Shown one piece after another: positions 14,860 through 22,288 of a stretch of 25,516 nucleotides of DNA. This stretch comes from JARROD01 sp037384225 (GTDB lineage Bacteria; Pseudomonadota; Gammaproteobacteria; Pseudomonadales; Cellvibrionaceae). Numbering within the stretch: position 1 is the stretch's first letter; each line of letters starts with the position of its first letter. Both the position numbers and the translations under genes were made by a program. The notes below the pieces were generated by a model. That model was not told where the DNA came from. It was given only the letters and a program-made list of their open reading frames with translations, and made no database searches. Where the stretch lies: positions 1 through 25,516 of the forward strand of contig JARROD010000025.1 of the NCBI GenBank assembly GCA_037384225.1, in the 5' to 3' direction.

Positions 14860-15213
14860 ATGATCACAAAACATTTTTCCGATCGTTATACTATTGACAA
14901 GGACAAGGTAGAAAAAGACGGTAATCAAACGTTTACCAGTTGGGCTGAACTGGTAGAGAAAGGAGACGGTTATCTCACGCCACATCAACGCCAAACATTC
15001 GAACAAGCCTTTGCGTTGATTTCCCGGCAGATGGAGAACACGTTGACATCCCAGTCGGAACATTGCAACAGCAAGCCCCTTGTTGAATTCGACGAATTGC
15101 AAGACCGCTTTCTGGAAACCGCAGGGGAGAGCGAACTGGATCAGGACGCTGCACTTGCTGCGTATAGAGTGCTCAGTTACCTGGCGAACGAATTCAATTC
15201 AACGGCGCATTGA
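14860..15213 (+). CDS. Unknown 117-aa protein with a harpin-like motif, in the pilus operon
   Basis: I do not recognise this as a named family. It is an acidic, soluble 117-aa protein with one cysteine. It has a good Shine-Dalgarno sequence (AAAGGAGA, about 7 nt before the ATG). Residues 27-50 read SWAELVEKGDGYLTPHQRQT followed by FEQA. The same order W..(E)L..(L/M)(S/T)......F.QA appears in the harpin encoded just upstream (NWNQELAE.., F..KQAL), and, as I remember it, in Erwinia HrpN (SWAKALSKPDDDGMTP). It may be a small harpin relative, a chaperone or an accessory secreted protein. It takes a place, between harpin and hrpB, that is empty in P. syringae. The DKDK and KGDGYL runs look faintly EF-hand-like but are too incomplete to call. 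Confidence 0.8.
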   Translation: MITKHFSDRYTIDKDKVEKDGNQTFTSWAELVEKGDGYLTPHQRQTFEQAFALISRQMENTLTSQSEHCNSKPLVEFDELQDRFLETAGESELDQDAALAAYRVLSYLANEFNSTAH

Positions 15214-15234
15214 TGAATAACCTGAGGGGGCGGT

Positions 15235-15621
15235 ATGTCTATCAATAAAATTCAGGGCCTAGTCAACACACTTTCTTTGTCGGGCGTGGGAGCGGCGGGT
15301 GCTCCGACGGCTACGACGGCTCCGACGGCGAACGTCCAGGATGTGAAGTGGTTTAGCGCGGCATTGGATGCACCGGGAAGTGAGTTTCCCGTGAGTGTGT
15401 CGGATAAAGTTATCAACGGTTTGACGAATTCCTCGAAGGAGTTGCAACGGTTGTCCGATCAGGCTGCGGGAGATCTGCTGAAAGCGTCGAAATCGCTCGA
15501 TGCAAAAACTATTATTCAGGCCAATCGATCGCTATCGTCCTTTTATTTGCAAAGTATGCTGACAGCCAAAATTGTCAGTAAAGGAACGCAGGCGGTAGAA
15601 AGGCTCACTAACCTGCAATAG
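15235..15621 (+). CDS. hrpB: SctI/HrpB inner-rod protein
   Basis: This polymerises in the periplasm as the inner rod joining the export gate to the pilus. It is 128 aa; the N-terminal ~45 residues are Ala/Thr-rich and flexible, and the C-terminus carries the family pattern SSFYLQSMLTAKIVSKGTQA followed by VERLTNLQ, comparable to the YscI/HrpB ending (L..QV...IVGKA...I..L...Q). Position between the harpin block and hrcJ is that of hrpB. GAGGGGG lies just upstream of the ATG. It is followed after 7 nt by hrcJ. Confidence 0.88.
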   Translation: MSINKIQGLVNTLSLSGVGAAGAPTATTAPTANVQDVKWFSAALDAPGSEFPVSVSDKVINGLTNSSKELQRLSDQAAGDLLKASKSLDAKTIIQANRSLSSFYLQSMLTAKIVSKGTQAVERLTNLQ

Positions 15622-15628
15622 GTGAATT

Positions 15629-16426
15629 ATGAAACTCTGTCATTTTCGTTATTTACTGGTCGCCGCCGTTTTGACAGCGTTATGCGGGTGTGAACGACGG
15701 GTGGAATTGCTCAGCGAACTGAGCGAGAGAGATGCCAATGAAGTCGTAGCGGTATTGTCCAATAAACAGATAGAGGCGACTAAAAATGTGGGCAAAGATG
15801 GAGTGTCCGTTATTGTGGATTCACTGGAAATGCCCAGAGCCGTGCGCATGCTGGAGGCGGCGGGATTACCGCGGCGGTCTCGGACCAGTTTTGGCGACGT
15901 GTTTAAAAAGGAGGGCGTAATATCCACGCCTCTGGAAGAAAGGGCACGTTACATTTATGCGACTTCTCAGGAACTGGAATCGACGCTGTCGCTAATCGAT
16001 GGTGTCGTTGTCGCCCGCGTCCATGTGGTGCTGCCGGAACGCATTGCCCCGGGTGAGCCCGTGCAGCCTGCATCGGCAGCGGTCTTTATCAAACACCGAT
16101 CGCACCTTGACCCCGATGTGGTAAAACCGAGGGTGCGTCGAATGATGCAGAACAGTATTCCGGGGCTGGCGGAGAATCAAGCCAAGCTTTCGGTCGTGTT
16201 CCTGCCGGCGGAAGAATATAAAGAAGGGGTCAATTTGAGCAAGTTTGGCCCGTTTTTAGTACCAAATGATTCTCTGCAGTTTTGGCAGAGAAGTGTTGTC
16301 GGAGCGGTTCTGGGGCTAATCATGCTGGTGGTGTTCGGCTGCTATTGGTTAAAACCCGAGTGGTTCCGAATGCTGACTACACCAACAGGCACAAAAACGG
16401 TACGTCAAGTAAAAACCCGGCACTAG
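15629..16426 (+). CDS. hrcJ: SctJ/HrcJ inner-membrane ring lipoprotein
   Basis: This forms the inner-membrane ring of the basal body. It is 265 aa, the family size, with a lipoprotein signal ending in LCGC (Cys21 modified), followed by the two ring-building domains: VVAVLSNKQIEATKNVGKDG and MPRAVRMLEAAGLPR, then the YscJ/FliF stretch ERARYIYATSQELESTLSLI and VVARVHVVLPER. A membrane segment lies at about 220-240 (VVGAVLGLIMLVVFGCYWL), with a short cytosolic tail. It is linked to hrpB (7 nt) and followed by a GC hairpin at its stop codon. Confidence 0.97.
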   Translation: MKLCHFRYLLVAAVLTALCGCERRVELLSELSERDANEVVAVLSNKQIEATKNVGKDGVSVIVDSLEMPRAVRMLEAAGLPRRSRTSFGDVFKKEGVISTPLEERARYIYATSQELESTLSLIDGVVVARVHVVLPERIAPGEPVQPASAAVFIKHRSHLDPDVVKPRVRRMMQNSIPGLAENQAKLSVVFLPAEEYKEGVNLSKFGPFLVPNDSLQFWQRSVVGAVLGLIMLVVFGCYWLKPEWFRMLTTPTGTKTVRQVKTRH

Positions 16427-16431
16427 CCGGG
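16416..16431 (+). other. Small GC hairpin at the hrcJ stop
   Basis: CCCGGC (16416-16421), loop ACTA, GCCGGG (16426-16431), overlapping the TAG of hrcJ. There is no T-run, so it is more likely an mRNA stability or attenuation element than a terminator, since hrpD and hrpE must be co-transcribed. Confidence 0.4.
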
Positions 16432-16478
16432 TAAGCTTCGAGTTGAATCTGGTTTCGTCATTGCGGGGGTGGTAAAGA

Positions 16479-17147
16479 ATGGAAAAACAGATGGTTGAAA
16501 CCGTCGATATTGAATCTGAACCCGGATTCAATGAGAATAATCTTTGGACTGAACAGCTGACACAGGAGCTGGCGTGGGTAAAATTCTGGCAGACGCCCTG
16601 GCTGGTTGCGCACTCGAGTTGGCTGGGAAGTGAAGCGTTATCGGTCAACGCCGCTGAAATAGCCGTTATTTCCCAGCGTTGCCCGCGCTTGTTGCGGCAA
16701 AAATTGCAATTATCGGAGTGCTTTCCCCCTAAGCCGGAATCGACGCTGTTGAATTTTGTGTGCTGTGATTTTTCTGCCCGTATGCACGTGCTGTTACTGG
16801 CCACAGAAGTGGTAAAACCCGGTTTTGCGCTGGCCGAGAACGAAATCGATGCCCCCACACGGGAATGGTGCCGGCGTTTAGCTAAAGCGATAAGACCGGG
16901 CAAATGGGCGATTACTCAAGCTTACTCGCAGCCGCTCTCGTATTTGAGCGGCTGCCTGCTGAAACAGTGGGTGCCGCGGGATATGTGGCCGCGGTTAAAG
17001 TTGTTGTTTAACCGGCAATGGATCGAGCAGGTGGAGAGCATTTCCATTCCCAACCATGGGGTTGCCAAAACCCCCGCGGCGAAACTCCATCAGTTATGGC
17101 AGGCGGTGATTTGGCGGGCGGAGCTCGATCTCGATAAGGGTGCTTGA
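16479..17147 (+). CDS. hrpD: SctK/HrpD accessory protein of the sorting platform
   Basis: The 222-aa protein lies between hrcJ and hrpE, the place of hrpD (SctK) in Hrp1 clusters. SctK caps the pods of the cytosolic sorting platform, between SctD and SctQ. Its sequence is rich in Trp (WVKFWQTPWL, WLGSEAL, WCRRLAKAI, LKQWVPRDMWPRLKLLFNRQW), which fits HrpD/SctK proteins, a poorly conserved family; no catalytic motif is visible. It starts with ATG at 16479 after GGGGGTGG. Assignment is mainly by position and size. Confidence 0.7.
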   Translation: MEKQMVETVDIESEPGFNENNLWTEQLTQELAWVKFWQTPWLVAHSSWLGSEALSVNAAEIAVISQRCPRLLRQKLQLSECFPPKPESTLLNFVCCDFSARMHVLLLATEVVKPGFALAENEIDAPTREWCRRLAKAIRPGKWAITQAYSQPLSYLSGCLLKQWVPRDMWPRLKLLFNRQWIEQVESISIPNHGVAKTPAAKLHQLWQAVIWRAELDLDKGA

Positions 17148-17185
17148 GACCGCGAGGTCCGGTATTGTTTGGAAGGGGTAATTAT

Positions 17186-17797
17186 ATGTTTGTGAAACGT
17201 CATATTCACTTGACCGACGGCGACCAATTGATCAGCTCGGCTTTAATCGATGGCGAGGATTTGGAGGCGTGCCTGACAGCGAAAAATATACGCGCTATGG
17301 CTAAAAAGAAGGCCGTTGCCATCGTTGAAAAAGCGAAAAAACATGCGGTCGATATAATCAGGCATTCGCGGGTGGAAGCGCGAGAGGGGATTGAAAGGGA
17401 GCGAGAGAGGGCTTATCGCGAAGTATGGGATTGTGTGAATGAGCATTTGTGCGTGTGGCAGCGGGAACAGGAGGTTATGTGGGAGGCTATTGAAGAGCAC
17501 GCGGGACGGGTGTTGGGTATGGCGTTGGAGAATATTTGTCTGGAGGTTGAACAGGATGAACGTGCGCAGGTGCTTTTGCGACATATGATTGCTTCGCAGA
17601 AAAAGCCTCTTAAGGCTGTATTGCGCTGCCCGAAGGAGCAGGCGGAAAACATTAGCGAGGCGATAGAGTGTCGGGGAATGGGATATTGGGCTGTAGAGCC
17701 GGACGCTTCCCTGGCACCGGATTCTCTGGTGCTGGAAAGCCCGCACGGAACTTTTTCTATTTCCTGGGAGGGTTTGGTTAAAAGCTTGATGGATTGA
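17186..17797 (+). CDS. hrpE: SctL/HrpE stator protein of the ATPase
   Basis: SctL binds SctN and ties it to SctQ (FliH family). The ATG at 17186 is chosen over one at 17144 because GGAAGGGG stands 7-8 nt before it; it gives 203 aa. Seen: a long charged helix (about 33-85: AMAKKKAVAIVEKAKKHAVD, then GIERERERAYREVW), the coiled coil expected of FliH/SctL, and a C-terminal alpha/beta domain (LKAVLRCPKEQ, then DSLVLESPHGTFSISWE). The phrase LxxxxGxxSxS matches the family's end. It is the last gene of the pilus operon. Confidence 0.86.
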   Translation: MFVKRHIHLTDGDQLISSALIDGEDLEACLTAKNIRAMAKKKAVAIVEKAKKHAVDIIRHSRVEAREGIERERERAYREVWDCVNEHLCVWQREQEVMWEAIEEHAGRVLGMALENICLEVEQDERAQVLLRHMIASQKKPLKAVLRCPKEQAENISEAIECRGMGYWAVEPDASLAPDSLVLESPHGTFSISWEGLVKSLMD

Positions 17798-17828
17798 TTT
17801 TATTGTTACTATTAAACCTGCCGTCATT

Positions 17829-17978
17829 AGGGCCTGTAAAAAAGAACTTCACATTTTCGCTGCCCTCTCATCCCGCCTGGCTCTGCTGCTAAAACGTAAC
17901 GTAGGCCCACTATGTCGGCGTTTTCGCAACGACGCCAGACGGGCGCCTCGCCTCGCCCCCTTTTTTCTTTGCCTCCTA
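17829..17978. repeat. Intergenic repeat element between pilus and secretin operons
   Basis: It begins with AGGGCCTGTAAA (17829-17840), identical to the left end of the element after hrpS. Its core is a long imperfect hairpin: CCCGCCTGGC (17872-17881) against GCCAGACGGG (17934-17943), one mismatch, and AAAACG (17891-17896) against CGTTTT (17919-17924). A C/T-rich run closes it. The base composition differs from the AT-richer flanks. A minus-strand open frame across it (17827-18057) has no protein features. A dispersed repeat or insertion relic is likely; the right end is not defined. Confidence 0.5.
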
Positions 17979-17980
17979 AG

Positions 17981-18008
17981 AGAACTTTCAACGTACTACT
18001 TCCACTTA
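17981..18008 (+). promoter_or_regulatory. Hrp box (one mismatch) of the hrpF-hrpG-hrcC operon
   Basis: AGAACT (17981-17986), 15-base spacer, CCACTTA (18002-18008). The first base departs from GGAACT, but the rest and the spacing equal the hrpA box. It stands 85 nt before the hrpF start, right after the repeat element. Confidence 0.75.
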
Positions 18009-18092
18009 TAGTAAAACATGCTTTATAGAGTGGAATTCGTAAAGCGGGACATGCCAAAAACGTAATGTGAAACTTACTTCGGGAGAGTGCTT

Positions 18093-18320
18093 ATGACTTC
18101 TCTAGATACTATCAGACATCGCCTCGATACTCAATACGTACGCAGCGAGCAAAAACTCAATCAACTGGCGTTGCAGGCTACTCAAAATGGCGCTTCGCTG
18201 GATGATATAAACGCTTTTAATACGGCCATCCGGCAGAATTCGGTAGCCAGTTATTGTGTTAACCAGGAGATTCAAGTTAAGCACAATTTGGCGAAGGCGA
18301 TTATCAATGAAATCCGCTGA
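18093..18320 (+). CDS. hrpF: HrpF-like small T3SS protein
   Basis: This 75-aa protein heads the hrpF-hrpG-hrcC operon, the same order and size as HrpF in P. syringae (about 74 aa). It is almost wholly helical (RSEQKLNQLALQATQNG, then IQVKHNLAKAIINEIR). This suggests a small subunit or co-chaperone of the early export apparatus; its exact role is unsettled in the family. The ATG at 18093 is preferred, with GGGAGA 6 nt upstream; a GTG six bases earlier would overlap that site. It overlaps hrpG by 14 nt. Confidence 0.75.
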   Translation: MTSLDTIRHRLDTQYVRSEQKLNQLALQATQNGASLDDINAFNTAIRQNSVASYCVNQEIQVKHNLAKAIINEIR

Positions 18321-18762
18321 GACGACTGCATTTTCCCCTGATGAACTTTTCCAGAAGATTTTGTTTTGGATGGATCAAAGCGAGTGTGAAGACCTGGAAT
18401 TTGATGTCGATGGTCGTCGTTGTACGTTGATTCAGCGTGGAAATTTTGTCTATTGCGTTGTCGAGATGGATTATAGCCTTGTAGAAAATTGTTCGATGCT
18501 GGAGTCTCTGTTGAAAATAGCGGCTCCAAGCCTATTGGTGTTTAGTGGTGCGTTGTGTGTTGATCCGTCGAACAGAAAGTTTTGTCTGACCAAGACGTTG
18601 CAGAAACCGTTTTCTGTCGACGACGTTATGATTACGATCGAGATGTTGTCGAATCAGAATTCTGTTTGGAACGATATTGTTGATCAGGTTGAGGGTAAAG
18701 AAAAAAATTCGGTTCAACCCCGGACCGGTTGGGAAGCCTACAGGAGAGCTATGTATGTGTAA
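18307..18762 (+). CDS. hrpG: HrpG-like chaperone/regulatory protein
   Basis: A 151-aa soluble protein from the ATG at 18307, which overlaps the end of hrpF; upstream in-frame starts are unlikely because they lie inside hrpF. Its size, acidic character and pattern (PDELFQKILFWMDQS, a beta strand CTLIQRGNFVYCVVEMDYS, a C-terminal helix) fit the CesT-like chaperone fold of HrpG. In P. syringae HrpG binds HrpV and thereby frees HrpS. The HrpV-like gene at 20676 would be its partner. Assigned chiefly by synteny. Confidence 0.65.
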   Translation: MKSAETTAFSPDELFQKILFWMDQSECEDLEFDVDGRRCTLIQRGNFVYCVVEMDYSLVENCSMLESLLKIAAPSLLVFSGALCVDPSNRKFCLTKTLQKPFSVDDVMITIEMLSNQNSVWNDIVDQVEGKEKNSVQPRTGWEAYRRAMYV

Positions 18763-20626
18763 TACTGATATATTTATGCCTGGATTATCGGGCGTCAAAC
18801 TCTGGTTTTGTCAATTGCTGGCGGCGTTGGTGTTCTTTTTTTGCGGCAGCGCAGAAGCGGCAGTGCCCGATTCCTGGAAGCAAACCGCTTATGCGTATGA
18901 CGCTCATAATACGCCGTTGAGTCAGGCGTTGAAGGAATTTGCCAATACTTTTGGCGTCAGAGCGAATGTGGAAAGCGTGGAAGGTGTATTGAATGGAAGA
19001 TTCCGCGCTGATAATGCACAGGATTATTTGGAGCGGCTGGCGCTGGAGTACAATTTTCAGTGGTTTTTGTACAACGGAACACTTTATGTCAGCAGTATCG
19101 AGGAATATACATCGGCCAATATAGCGGTGTCGGAGGATTCCATCGGTGATTTAAAAGGCGCGCTCGGCCAGGTCGGTTTACTGGATGAGCGGTTTGGCTG
19201 GGGAGAGTTGCCCGATGAGGGGATGGTTATGGTGTCCGGCCCGAAAAAGTATATTGGTTTTATTCGCACGGCAGTGAAGAACAATAATAAGGATAGCGAT
19301 GAAAAGAGAAACAAGGACAAGGACGAGGTCATGGTGTTTCCCCTGGTTTACGCGTCGGTGACGGATCGGCAGATTCAATACCGGAATCAGTCCGTGCTCT
19401 TGCCGGGTGTTGTCACTATTTTAAGTGATTTATTGTCGAAAGGCAGCGGTGGACCTACGGCTTATCTGGAGTCGTTGGCGCAGGGGGCCGGTCAACGGGT
19501 AATGGAGAAGATTGAGGCTGATAATGGTATGTACAACTCTGAACCCGTCGAAGAAAAGAGTGCCTCGACCAGTAATAAAATCAGTGCTGATGTTCGCAAC
19601 AATGCGGTGTTGATTTTTGATAAGCCCGAGAAGCGGCCCATTTACGAGAGGTTGATTGCCAAATTGGATGTGCCGAGAAACCTGGTTGAGATAGATGCGG
19701 TTATTTTCGATATCGATCGTTCAAAAATTTCGGATTTGGGTGTGCAGTGGGAAGTCAGCGAAGACGGCGTGGATGCCAGTGTCGATCCTACCGGCGGTAT
19801 TCCTTTTCTGGGAGGCGGTTCGGCGGCGACTATCGTGATATCCGATTTTCGTCGCTTCCTAACCCGGATTCGGGCGTTGGAAAGCAACGGTAGTGCCACG
19901 CTGGTTGCCAGTCCATCGATTTTAACAATCGAGAATCAGCCTGCGGTGATTGACTTTAACGATACCTCCTATATTACCGTAACCGGCGAGCGGGTGGCCC
20001 AGGTTCAGGAGGTGACAGCGGGAACCAGTTTGCGGGTGGTGCCCCGGGTTATTCACCGCGGGGAGGACGATAAACTGATCCAGCTATCAGTCGACATTGA
20101 AGACGGCAAATTGAGCGAAACCAATAATGCGGAATCGCCTACCGTAAGCCGGGGAACTATCAGTACGCAGGCAGTTATCAGCGCCAGCCGGTCTCTGGTC
20201 GTGGGCGGATTTCACGTTGCGAAAGACGGCGATCAGGTGCAAAAAGTGCCGGTGCTGGGTGACATTCCGCTGTTTGGTAAGTTGTTCAAGTTCAAGAGCC
20301 AGGCGCACTCGAAACGGGAAAGGTTGTTTATTATTTCCCCGCGACTGATGGGAAATGAGGTTGATCCCACACGTTATGTGAACGAAAAGAACAGTCCCGC
20401 CTATGTAGTCGATCGCGAGCGCTCGCCCCGGTTTGAGAAAGCCAGCTATACGGCACCTTCACGAGTGCCTGCAGCTACAAGGCAGCGGCGCGCCCCGCAG
20501 CAGTCGGCGCCCAATGTTCAAAATAACCAGCGCCGTGCGGAAAAAGCCAAGTTCAGTGCCCGTGAGCGGTTGTTGCCACGTTGGGATGAGGTCCCGGTTT
20601 CGCCCTCAGCGGTTGCCACGCGCTGA
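18755..20626 (+). CDS. hrcC: SctC/HrcC outer-membrane secretin
   Basis: This forms the outer-membrane ring through which the pilus passes. It is 623 aa from ATG 18755 (AGGAG 8 nt upstream), overlapping the hrpG stop by 8 nt. Seen: signal peptide with cleavage near AEA/AVP (about 36), an N-terminal secretin domain (YAYDAHNTPLSQALKEFANT), periplasmic ring domains including a KDKDEVMVFPLVYASV linker, and the C-terminal secretin barrel with ATLVASPSILTIENQPAVI, TSLRVVPRVI and the signature VPVLGDIPLFGKLFKFKS (about 497-514). The last ~80 residues are a basic, Arg/Gln/Ala-rich tail, longer than usual. No HrpT-like pilotin lipoprotein is seen downstream. Confidence 0.97.
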   Translation: MCNTDIFMPGLSGVKLWFCQLLAALVFFFCGSAEAAVPDSWKQTAYAYDAHNTPLSQALKEFANTFGVRANVESVEGVLNGRFRADNAQDYLERLALEYNFQWFLYNGTLYVSSIEEYTSANIAVSEDSIGDLKGALGQVGLLDERFGWGELPDEGMVMVSGPKKYIGFIRTAVKNNNKDSDEKRNKDKDEVMVFPLVYASVTDRQIQYRNQSVLLPGVVTILSDLLSKGSGGPTAYLESLAQGAGQRVMEKIEADNGMYNSEPVEEKSASTSNKISADVRNNAVLIFDKPEKRPIYERLIAKLDVPRNLVEIDAVIFDIDRSKISDLGVQWEVSEDGVDASVDPTGGIPFLGGGSAATIVISDFRRFLTRIRALESNGSATLVASPSILTIENQPAVIDFNDTSYITVTGERVAQVQEVTAGTSLRVVPRVIHRGEDDKLIQLSVDIEDGKLSETNNAESPTVSRGTISTQAVISASRSLVVGGFHVAKDGDQVQKVPVLGDIPLFGKLFKFKSQAHSKRERLFIISPRLMGNEVDPTRYVNEKNSPAYVVDRERSPRFEKASYTAPSRVPAATRQRRAPQQSAPNVQNNQRRAEKAKFSARERLLPRWDEVPVSPSAVATR

Positions 20627-20675
20627 ATCGCGACAACTGGGGATGGATAAAGAATAATGGTAAGAGGCAGCCATT

Positions 20676-21092
20676 TTGAATATGACGCAAAAATACATGC
20701 TACACAACGTCGACTCAGAACATTGCAAATTTTCCGTGGACAATAGCCATTATATCGCCGAGTCACTGGAGATGATGGTGGAGTTGATTCTGAACAGAAA
20801 AGCGTCGTCCTACAAACTTAAACAAGGTGTTGAGATTTTGTTTCGGCGGGATGAACTGGGTTGGGGTATTTCGCTGTCACTCCACCCCAGTGCCCAAAGT
20901 CCACACTTGCTTGAAAGTGCTTTGAAACGGCGCTTTATCGATGCTGAACACCACGATGGTTATTTCCTGTGTATCGATGGCCACAGAAATTTTGTGGTCT
21001 GGTATGAATTAAAGCGCAGTGAATTTAAGGGCGCCAATATTAACCGGATTATTTCTCGTCTATTGGGGTTGGTGGGGTTTGAGTTGTCGTGA
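20676..21092 (+). CDS. HrpV-like protein (possible anti-activator / CesT-fold)
   Basis: The 138-aa protein lies just after hrcC, the place of hrpV (after hrpT) in P. syringae, where HrpV binds HrpS and holds it inactive. Sequence: alternating helix and strands (SLEMMVELILNRK, GVEILFRRDELGWGISLSL, YFLCIDGHRNFVVWYEL), the CesT-like chaperone pattern. I see no diagnostic motif, so the name is left blank. TTG at 20676 has GAGG 8 nt upstream; the ATG at 20682 is the alternative. It is the last gene of the T3SS; nadA begins within 70 nt. Confidence 0.55.
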   Translation: MNMTQKYMLHNVDSEHCKFSVDNSHYIAESLEMMVELILNRKASSYKLKQGVEILFRRDELGWGISLSLHPSAQSPHLLESALKRRFIDAEHHDGYFLCIDGHRNFVVWYELKRSEFKGANINRIISRLLGLVGFELS

Positions 21093-21161
21093 TGAGGTGT
21101 TTTCAGACCTAATCAAAACTGTGCTACCATGGAAGGTTCCAGGAATAATTTGGATTTGTTT

Positions 21162-22277
21162 ATGTCTGTGAATGAAACAGCATTGGTCGGAGAGTCGGAT
21201 CTCGACCGCGATCTGGTCAGAGAGCATTTGTATCGCCACCAGGGAGGGCGGCCCGGCGTTGAAGGGGCCGGGCGCAATGCGGCCGATGAAGAGGCCGCCC
21301 TGAGGGATAAAATCAAGCGACTCCTGTCCGCGCGCAACGCCGTTCTGGTGGCCCATTATTATACCGACCCGGTGGTTCAGGCACTGGCCGAAGAAACCGG
21401 AGGTTGTGTCTCCGATTCGCTGGAAATGGCACGGTTTGGCAGTGAACATCCCGCTGAAACGTTGATCGTTGCCGGGGTCAGGTTTATGGGGGAAACCGCA
21501 AAGATTCTCACGCCGCAAAAGCGTGTGCTGATGCCGACGCTGGAGGCTACCTGCTCACTGGATATTGGTTGTCCCATCGATGAATTTTCCGCATTTTGTG
21601 ATCGTAACCCCGAACGCACGGTGGTTGTCTATGCGAATACGTCCGCTGCGGTGAAAGCGCGTGCTGACTGGGTGGTGACCTCCAGCATTGCTTTGGATGT
21701 GGTGGATTATCTCGACGCTGAAGGCAAGAAAATCATCTGGGCTCCCGACAAACATTTGGGCAGTTATGTTCAGCGCGAGACGGGGGCGGATATACTTCTG
21801 TGGGACGGCGCCTGTATCGTGCATGAGGAGTTCAAAGCCAAGGGCGTGGAAGATCTGAAACAACTTTACCCGGACGCGGCCGTGTTGGTACACCCGGAAT
21901 CACCCGCGCCGGTGGTCGCACTGGCGGATGTGGCCGGCTCCACCTCGCAGTTGATTAAAGCGGCGCAAACGCTGCCAAACCGGCAGTTTATTGTCGCCAC
22001 CGATCAGGGGATTTTCTATAAGATGCAACAGTTGTGTCCGGATAAGGAATTCTATATTGCCCCTACAGCAGGCAATGGGGCCACTTGCCGCAGCTGCGCC
22101 AACTGCCCCTGGATGGCGATGAACGCGCTGGACAATCTCGCCGCCGTGCTCGAAGCCGGTGTGGGCGATGATGTGGAGGGGAGTAACGAGATTTTTGTCG
22201 ACCCGGAACTGGGACGGCGGGCTATGGTGCCTCTGCAGCGGATGCTGGATTTTGCCAAGCACAACCGCATACGGTAG
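21162..22277 (+). CDS. nadA: Quinolinate synthase, [4Fe-4S] enzyme of NAD synthesis
   Basis: This condenses iminoaspartate with dihydroxyacetone phosphate to give quinolinate, the first committed step to NAD. It has 371 aa from ATG 21162; an ATG at 21129 has no ribosome-binding site. Seen: VLVAHYYTDPVVQALAEETG, the cysteines ATCSLDIGCP and DGACIVHEE, and the C-terminal CRSCANCPWMAMN, together supplying the cluster ligands; also VHPESPAPVV and STSQL, typical for NadA. It is a housekeeping gene, not part of the T3SS. It lies 69 nt after the HrpV-like gene with no obvious terminator between, so read-through is possible. Confidence 0.96.
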   Translation: MSVNETALVGESDLDRDLVREHLYRHQGGRPGVEGAGRNAADEEAALRDKIKRLLSARNAVLVAHYYTDPVVQALAEETGGCVSDSLEMARFGSEHPAETLIVAGVRFMGETAKILTPQKRVLMPTLEATCSLDIGCPIDEFSAFCDRNPERTVVVYANTSAAVKARADWVVTSSIALDVVDYLDAEGKKIIWAPDKHLGSYVQRETGADILLWDGACIVHEEFKAKGVEDLKQLYPDAAVLVHPESPAPVVALADVAGSTSQLIKAAQTLPNRQFIVATDQGIFYKMQQLCPDKEFYIAPTAGNGATCRSCANCPWMAMNALDNLAAVLEAGVGDDVEGSNEIFVDPELGRRAMVPLQRMLDFAKHNRIR

Positions 22278-22288
22278 AAATGAACGTT

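Noticed and set aside
14860..14985. EF-hand calcium-binding loop in the 117-aa protein
   Set aside because: The acidic positions do not fill the 12-residue loop pattern; only a loose likeness.
17827..18057. Minus-strand open frame of 76 codons over the repeat element
   Set aside because: No ribosome-binding site or domain; it follows the repeat's hairpin and overlaps the hrp box.
20021..20045. GGAACC within hrcC as a hrp box
   Set aside because: After 15 bases the sequence is CCCC, not CCAC, and it lies inside a coding gene with no gene start nearby.
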